Assembly: GCA_029721435.1 (NCBI GenBank)
Contig: CM056574.1
Coordinates: 79,021,001-79,085,000 of the forward strand
Direction: 5' to 3'
DNA from: Gymnothorax reevesii
Lineage: Eukaryota; Chordata; Actinopteri; Anguilliformes; Muraenidae
Length of the DNA: 64,000 nt
Shown: positions 60,361-64,000 of the stretch, piece after piece
Position numbering within the stretch: the first letter of the stretch is position 1
Layout of the letters: every line of letters starts with the position of its first letter
Notes under the pieces: model-generated
What the model saw: the letters and a program-made list of their open reading frames with translations, nothing else
Databases searched by the model: none
Told to the model about the DNA's origin: nothing
Program-made: the position numbers and the translations under genes

Positions 60361-63300
60361 CATGTAAGTATTATTGGTTCTGGATCCAGGAGAGTATCAT
60401 CCAGACCAACAACAGGTGTGATTAGTTCTGCTTTTAGGGCAGATTCTATTCAGTGCTGAAATTTTATGAAAATCTGTTCATTACATAAGGACATACCGAA
60501 TTGTTCCGAATATAAGACGATTCTGGATATGAGACTACTCCCCTTTCTCAAGTCATATTTTGGAAAAAATAGGGTTTTGATGACAAAATCTTGTTTTAGT
60601 CACTAAAGAATGATAATCATCGCAAAAATTTCTTTGAAAATACTGATAAAACAAACTGAGAGAAAAACCAATATAAAAGATTGCAGGCTGTTGTTTTGCG
60701 CCATCTATTGTTGTGAACATGTATTGAGTATACACTATAAAACGCTCACACAGGATGACTGTTATTGTTGGAAGCCTGGTCCACGGAAAATACGACGACC
60801 CCATTTCTCCGCTGTGACGTGTCTTTAATGGAACGGCGGAGGCGTCAAAGATAAAACAGGGTCACTTGAGCAAAAGGAGAGAAAATAGTAAACATGCCCG
60901 ATGGACGAGAGATGTTAATTTACTGAGATTCCGCTGAGAAGTCACTGTTATGTCAAAGACGCAGAGTGCATCGTATGCCTGTTCCGTGGATATATAAAAA
61001 GCACCGTTGCCATAAACATATCTCCCCAGCGGGCCACGGTACGAAGCAGATTCCCCGTCCGTCATGGAGACATATACAGGCGTACGTGCGATTAGGTAGT
61101 GATTGTTTTTAAATTTCATTTGATTTCATTTGACACACTCTTTTTACTTGAACAAAAGATTGACTGCAATTCCGCACCATGCTTTCTGTTAACGTTCTGA
61201 CAAAATGTGCCAGCCCTCCATGCTGAGGGTCGGGCGTGTAAAGTCACCGAACAGGCCTTGTGGTGACGTGTCTTAAATGGAACACCCGAGGCGTCATAAA
61301 TCAGACCGGGTCACTTGAGCAGAAGAAAACAAAGGAGTAAACAAGCCCGATGGATGAGAGGTTCGAATTCTCTTGGATTCTGCTGAGAAGTCGCAGTGAC
61401 GTCAAAGAGCCAGAGTGCATCGAATGTTCAATTTGTTGCTATAACAACAGCACCGTTGCTATAAACAACTCTGCCCAGGGGGCCGACGGAAGAATGCTGA
61501 TTCTCAGTGCGTGTCCAATGCTCATGGAAACATGTCCAGGTGTACGTGCGATTTGGCAGTGATTTTATTTTTATGAAATTAGATTTTAATTGACTCACTC
61601 TTTGTTTAAACAAAAAAATGACCGCTATTCAGTAGCATGCTTTCTGTTTACGTATTGACAAAATGTGCCTGCCCTCCACTTAGCCGTCGGGCTTGTCTTG
61701 TGACCAGACAGACTGTCCGCTGTGACGTGTCTTAAATGGATCAGCGGAGGTTTCAAATTCTCCGGCAGCTACAGGTCTCAAAAAAGTTGGGACACTTGTA
61801 AAAAGGGGCTTTAAAAGCATTGAATTTCTAAGAGAATCAGCTGAAAGAACATTTAGCAAGTAATTAAGTTAACTGTCATCTGCTGCGCAACACGATTACT
61901 TATAAAAGGGTTGTCATTGAGAGGCTGAGTTTCTCAGAAGTAAAGATGGCCAGAGGCTCTCCCACCTGTGAAGGCTTGCATAAAAAAAAAATGTTGAATA
62001 CTTTAAAAACACTGCTCCTCGACGTTAAATTGCAAAGGCATTGAAGGTCTCATCATCTTCAGTACATGACATCATCAAAAGATTCAGAGTAACTGGAAAA
62101 ATCTCTGCGTGTAAGGGACTAGGCTGAGACCTCTACTGGATGCCCTTTATCTTCGGACCCTCAGATGCCACTGCATCACTCACTGGCATGATTCTTGGGA
62201 TTCTGCAATAATAGAGAAAGAAAAAACATCACTGATTATACCTAGAACTGCCACAAGGTCATTTTGACCTCCATTAGTCCCAGTGCAAAAAAATGTAAAT
62301 GGACTATATAGCGGCTGACTATGGAGCTAGTCAGATTGGCAGCTCAAAGCACTTGACAGTAGCCTAATACCTCACGTATGCCCATTTATGCAACACATTC
62401 ATACACTGACGGCTACGCAAGGCAGTCAACTGCAACTGCATTTTGTCACTTTTTGAATGGTGTGCAGGCGCATATATAAGCCAGTTGCTGTCATGACGTC
62501 AGAATCAATTTGTTCTCCCATTTTGCAGGTAGAAATTGTGATTGTCACAGAGCTGTTCTTCTATTCATTTAGTTTATTTAGTAAGCTGGTTAGGATTCCA
62601 GAAAAAGAAATGGATCAGAGGAAACGGATGAATGTAAGTCAGGCTTTGGCAAAGCTTCAGGACATGAGTTCTTGTGAGTCAGATGGAGAAGAAATATCAG
62701 GGCACAGTGATGCTTCTAAGTCTAGTGAATCCGACTCCGATTTTGAAACTGAATGCGATCGTGAGCCACACGGTAAAGGTATCACAGCTGCTGGGCAAAC
62801 TAAGCCTTTGATGCCAGGAAGGTCACCAAAACTGGATATTTATTCACGTCATAATGCTTAGGTTTCACAGCATAATTTCAAGTCCAAATACTTTGAAACA
62901 TTTAAAATTAGCCACAATAGCCAACAAATTGAAGCTTTAAAGCTCTGACCTCTATACTATTTAATCAATGAAGAATCTTAGCAAAACACCATTTATTGTC
63001 CTCCGAATTCTGAAAGTACTTTGAAATGCTTTCACTGAGGCAACACGTCACAGCTTAGAAGTATTACAAAGAGTGGTGCATTTTTGTCAATAAAGAGGAT
63101 GCAGTCATATTTCCACGTCATCCATGCCATGATGAAGGGAGACGCAGTAGCGCTGTGGAGAGCATGGGCTTGACTTGGGATGGAAAAATTCTGTGTTCAA
63201 GTCCTTGCCTTAGCCTGTGCAAAGTGTTCTCAGGCAAAACTCTTCACTTCCACACTGCCTCACTCTACCCAGGTGTACAAATGGGTACCAGCAAAATTGT

Positions 63301-63538
63301 CAGCGAAACTTGACTGAGAGCAGTGGGAGAACCCGAGTTGGACTACTGTCCCATCGAGGGGGTTTAGCAATACTCCTATTTGCTTCATGTCACAGAAACC
63401 AGGGTTAAACACAGGCCTGGTGGGCCTCCAGGCATGACCTCCACGCATGGTTAGAAATAGTCTTTATTCCGTCTGAGAAGCTGCTCATTTTGAAAACAAG
63501 AAGGGCACTTGGTAGAGCTCATACCTCCGCCATGCCCA
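60361..63538 (+). repeat. Unit 20 (3178 bp)
   Basis: A 10-A tract in the Tc1-like module explains the extra base. It carries the CAGTGCGTGTCC change of unit 18 and the ACCTCTACTGG change of unit 19, so it is mosaic. GAGTATACACTAT and GACTACTGTCC are private. Acidic frame at 62457-62861. Confidence 0.95.
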
Positions 63539-64000
63539 CATGTAAGTATTATTGGTTCTGGATCCAGGAGAGTATCATCCAGACCAACAACAGGTGTGAT
63601 TAGTTCTGCTTTTAGGGCAGATTCTATTCAGTGCTGAAATTTTATGAAAATCTGTTCATTACATAAGGACATACCGAATTGTTCCGAATATAAGACGATT
63701 CTGGATATGAGACTACTCCCCTTTCTCAAGTCATATTTTGGAAAAAATAGGGTTTTGATGACAAAATCTTGTTTTAGTCACTAAAGAATGATAATCATCG
63801 CAAAAATTTCTTTGAAAATACTGATAAAACAAACTGAGAGAAAAACCAATATAAAAGATTGCAGGCTGTTGTTTTGCGCCATCTATTGTTGTGAACATGT
63901 ATTGAGTATAGACTATAAAACGCTCACACAGGATGACTGTTATTGTTGGAAGCCTGGTCCACGGAAAATACGACGACCCCATTTCTCCGCTGTGACGTGT
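63539..64000 (+). repeat. Unit 21, first 462 bp only
   Basis: Cut by the window end just inside the first internal subrepeat (CCGCTGTGACGTGT). It has the CGCTCACAC and AAGTCATATT states, like units 19 and 20. Confidence 0.95.

Larger units (their letters stand above)
1..64000. repeat. Macrosatellite array, ~3177-bp unit, 20 full copies plus one partial
   Basis: The window is a head-to-tail direct repeat. Taking the unit to begin at CATGTAAGTATT, starts fall at 1, 3178, 6356, 9533, 12710, 15886, 19064, 22239, 25416, 28593, 31770, 34947, 38124, 41301, 44478, 47655, 50832, 54009, 57184, 60361 and 63539. The unit boundary is arbitrary because the array enters and leaves the window inside a repeat. 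Copies differ by few substitutions and rare 1-2 bp indels, as expected of a recently amplified or actively homogenised array. The unit is built from older transposon pieces and is much longer than a classical satellite monomer. All orientations agree; no inverted unit or foreign insertion interrupts the array. Array function and chromosomal position cannot be read from the sequence. Confidence 0.98.

Noticed and set aside
1..64000. Tandem gene array such as 5S rRNA, U1/U2/U5 snRNA or histone genes
   Set aside because: I looked for the characteristic conserved stretches of these genes in the unit and found none.
1..64000. CRISPR array or a bacterial or plasmid concatemer
   Set aside because: The repeat is kilobases long with no spacer pattern, and the content (SINE, Tc1-like, TATA and poly(A)-type signals) is eukaryotic.
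1..64000. Assembly loop artefact, with one unit copied many times
   Set aside because: Units carry distinct private substitutions and indels in a non-random neighbour pattern, which looping of one sequence would not create. The exact copy number could still be wrong.

Overview
The whole window is one tandem array of a long repeat, a macrosatellite with a unit of about 3177 bp. There are twenty complete units (1-63538) and the first 462 bp of a twenty-first. The array runs off both ends, so no flanking single-copy DNA is visible. Unit lengths are 3175-3178 bp, and units 8-17 are all exactly 3177 bp. Units differ by scattered substitutions and a few 1-2 bp indels, so they are real, separately diverged copies. 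I see no host gene, no rRNA, tRNA or snRNA gene that I recognise, and no CRISPR array.

The unit is a fossil nest of transposable elements typical of a vertebrate, most likely a ray-finned fish; the organism is inferred only from these elements. In unit 1 the order is: (i) the end of a dispersed-repeat fragment that spans the arbitrary unit boundary (3142-3305 in its first complete copy); (ii) an element with ATAAGACGA motifs (about 131-440); (iii) an internal tandem duplication, A1 449-897 and A2 898-1356, plus a short third copy A3 from 1357; (iv) the 5' end of a Tc1/mariner-like transposon beginning just after a TA at 1410-1411, with a decayed helix-turn-helix transposase start; (v) from about 1879, a probable piggyBac-like 5' end with a 15-bp palindrome matching the consensus oestrogen response element, a TATA/CRE pair and an open 134-codon frame with an acidic Ser/Asp/Glu-rich stretch; (vi) unassigned AT-rich DNA (2501-2779); (vii) a tRNA-derived SINE (2780-3088) with A and B boxes; (viii) a 50-bp linker.

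Nothing suggests that the parts act together as a gene system. The likely history is nested insertions, then amplification of the composite segment and homogenisation by unequal exchange or gene conversion. Variant states shared by neighbouring units (7/8, 13/14, 16/17) and changes of state along the array (units 4/5, 6/7 and 12/13) record that process. The points most worth checking are the array itself, the perfect nuclear-receptor palindrome repeated in every unit, and the promoter- and splice-like signals that could allow array transcription.
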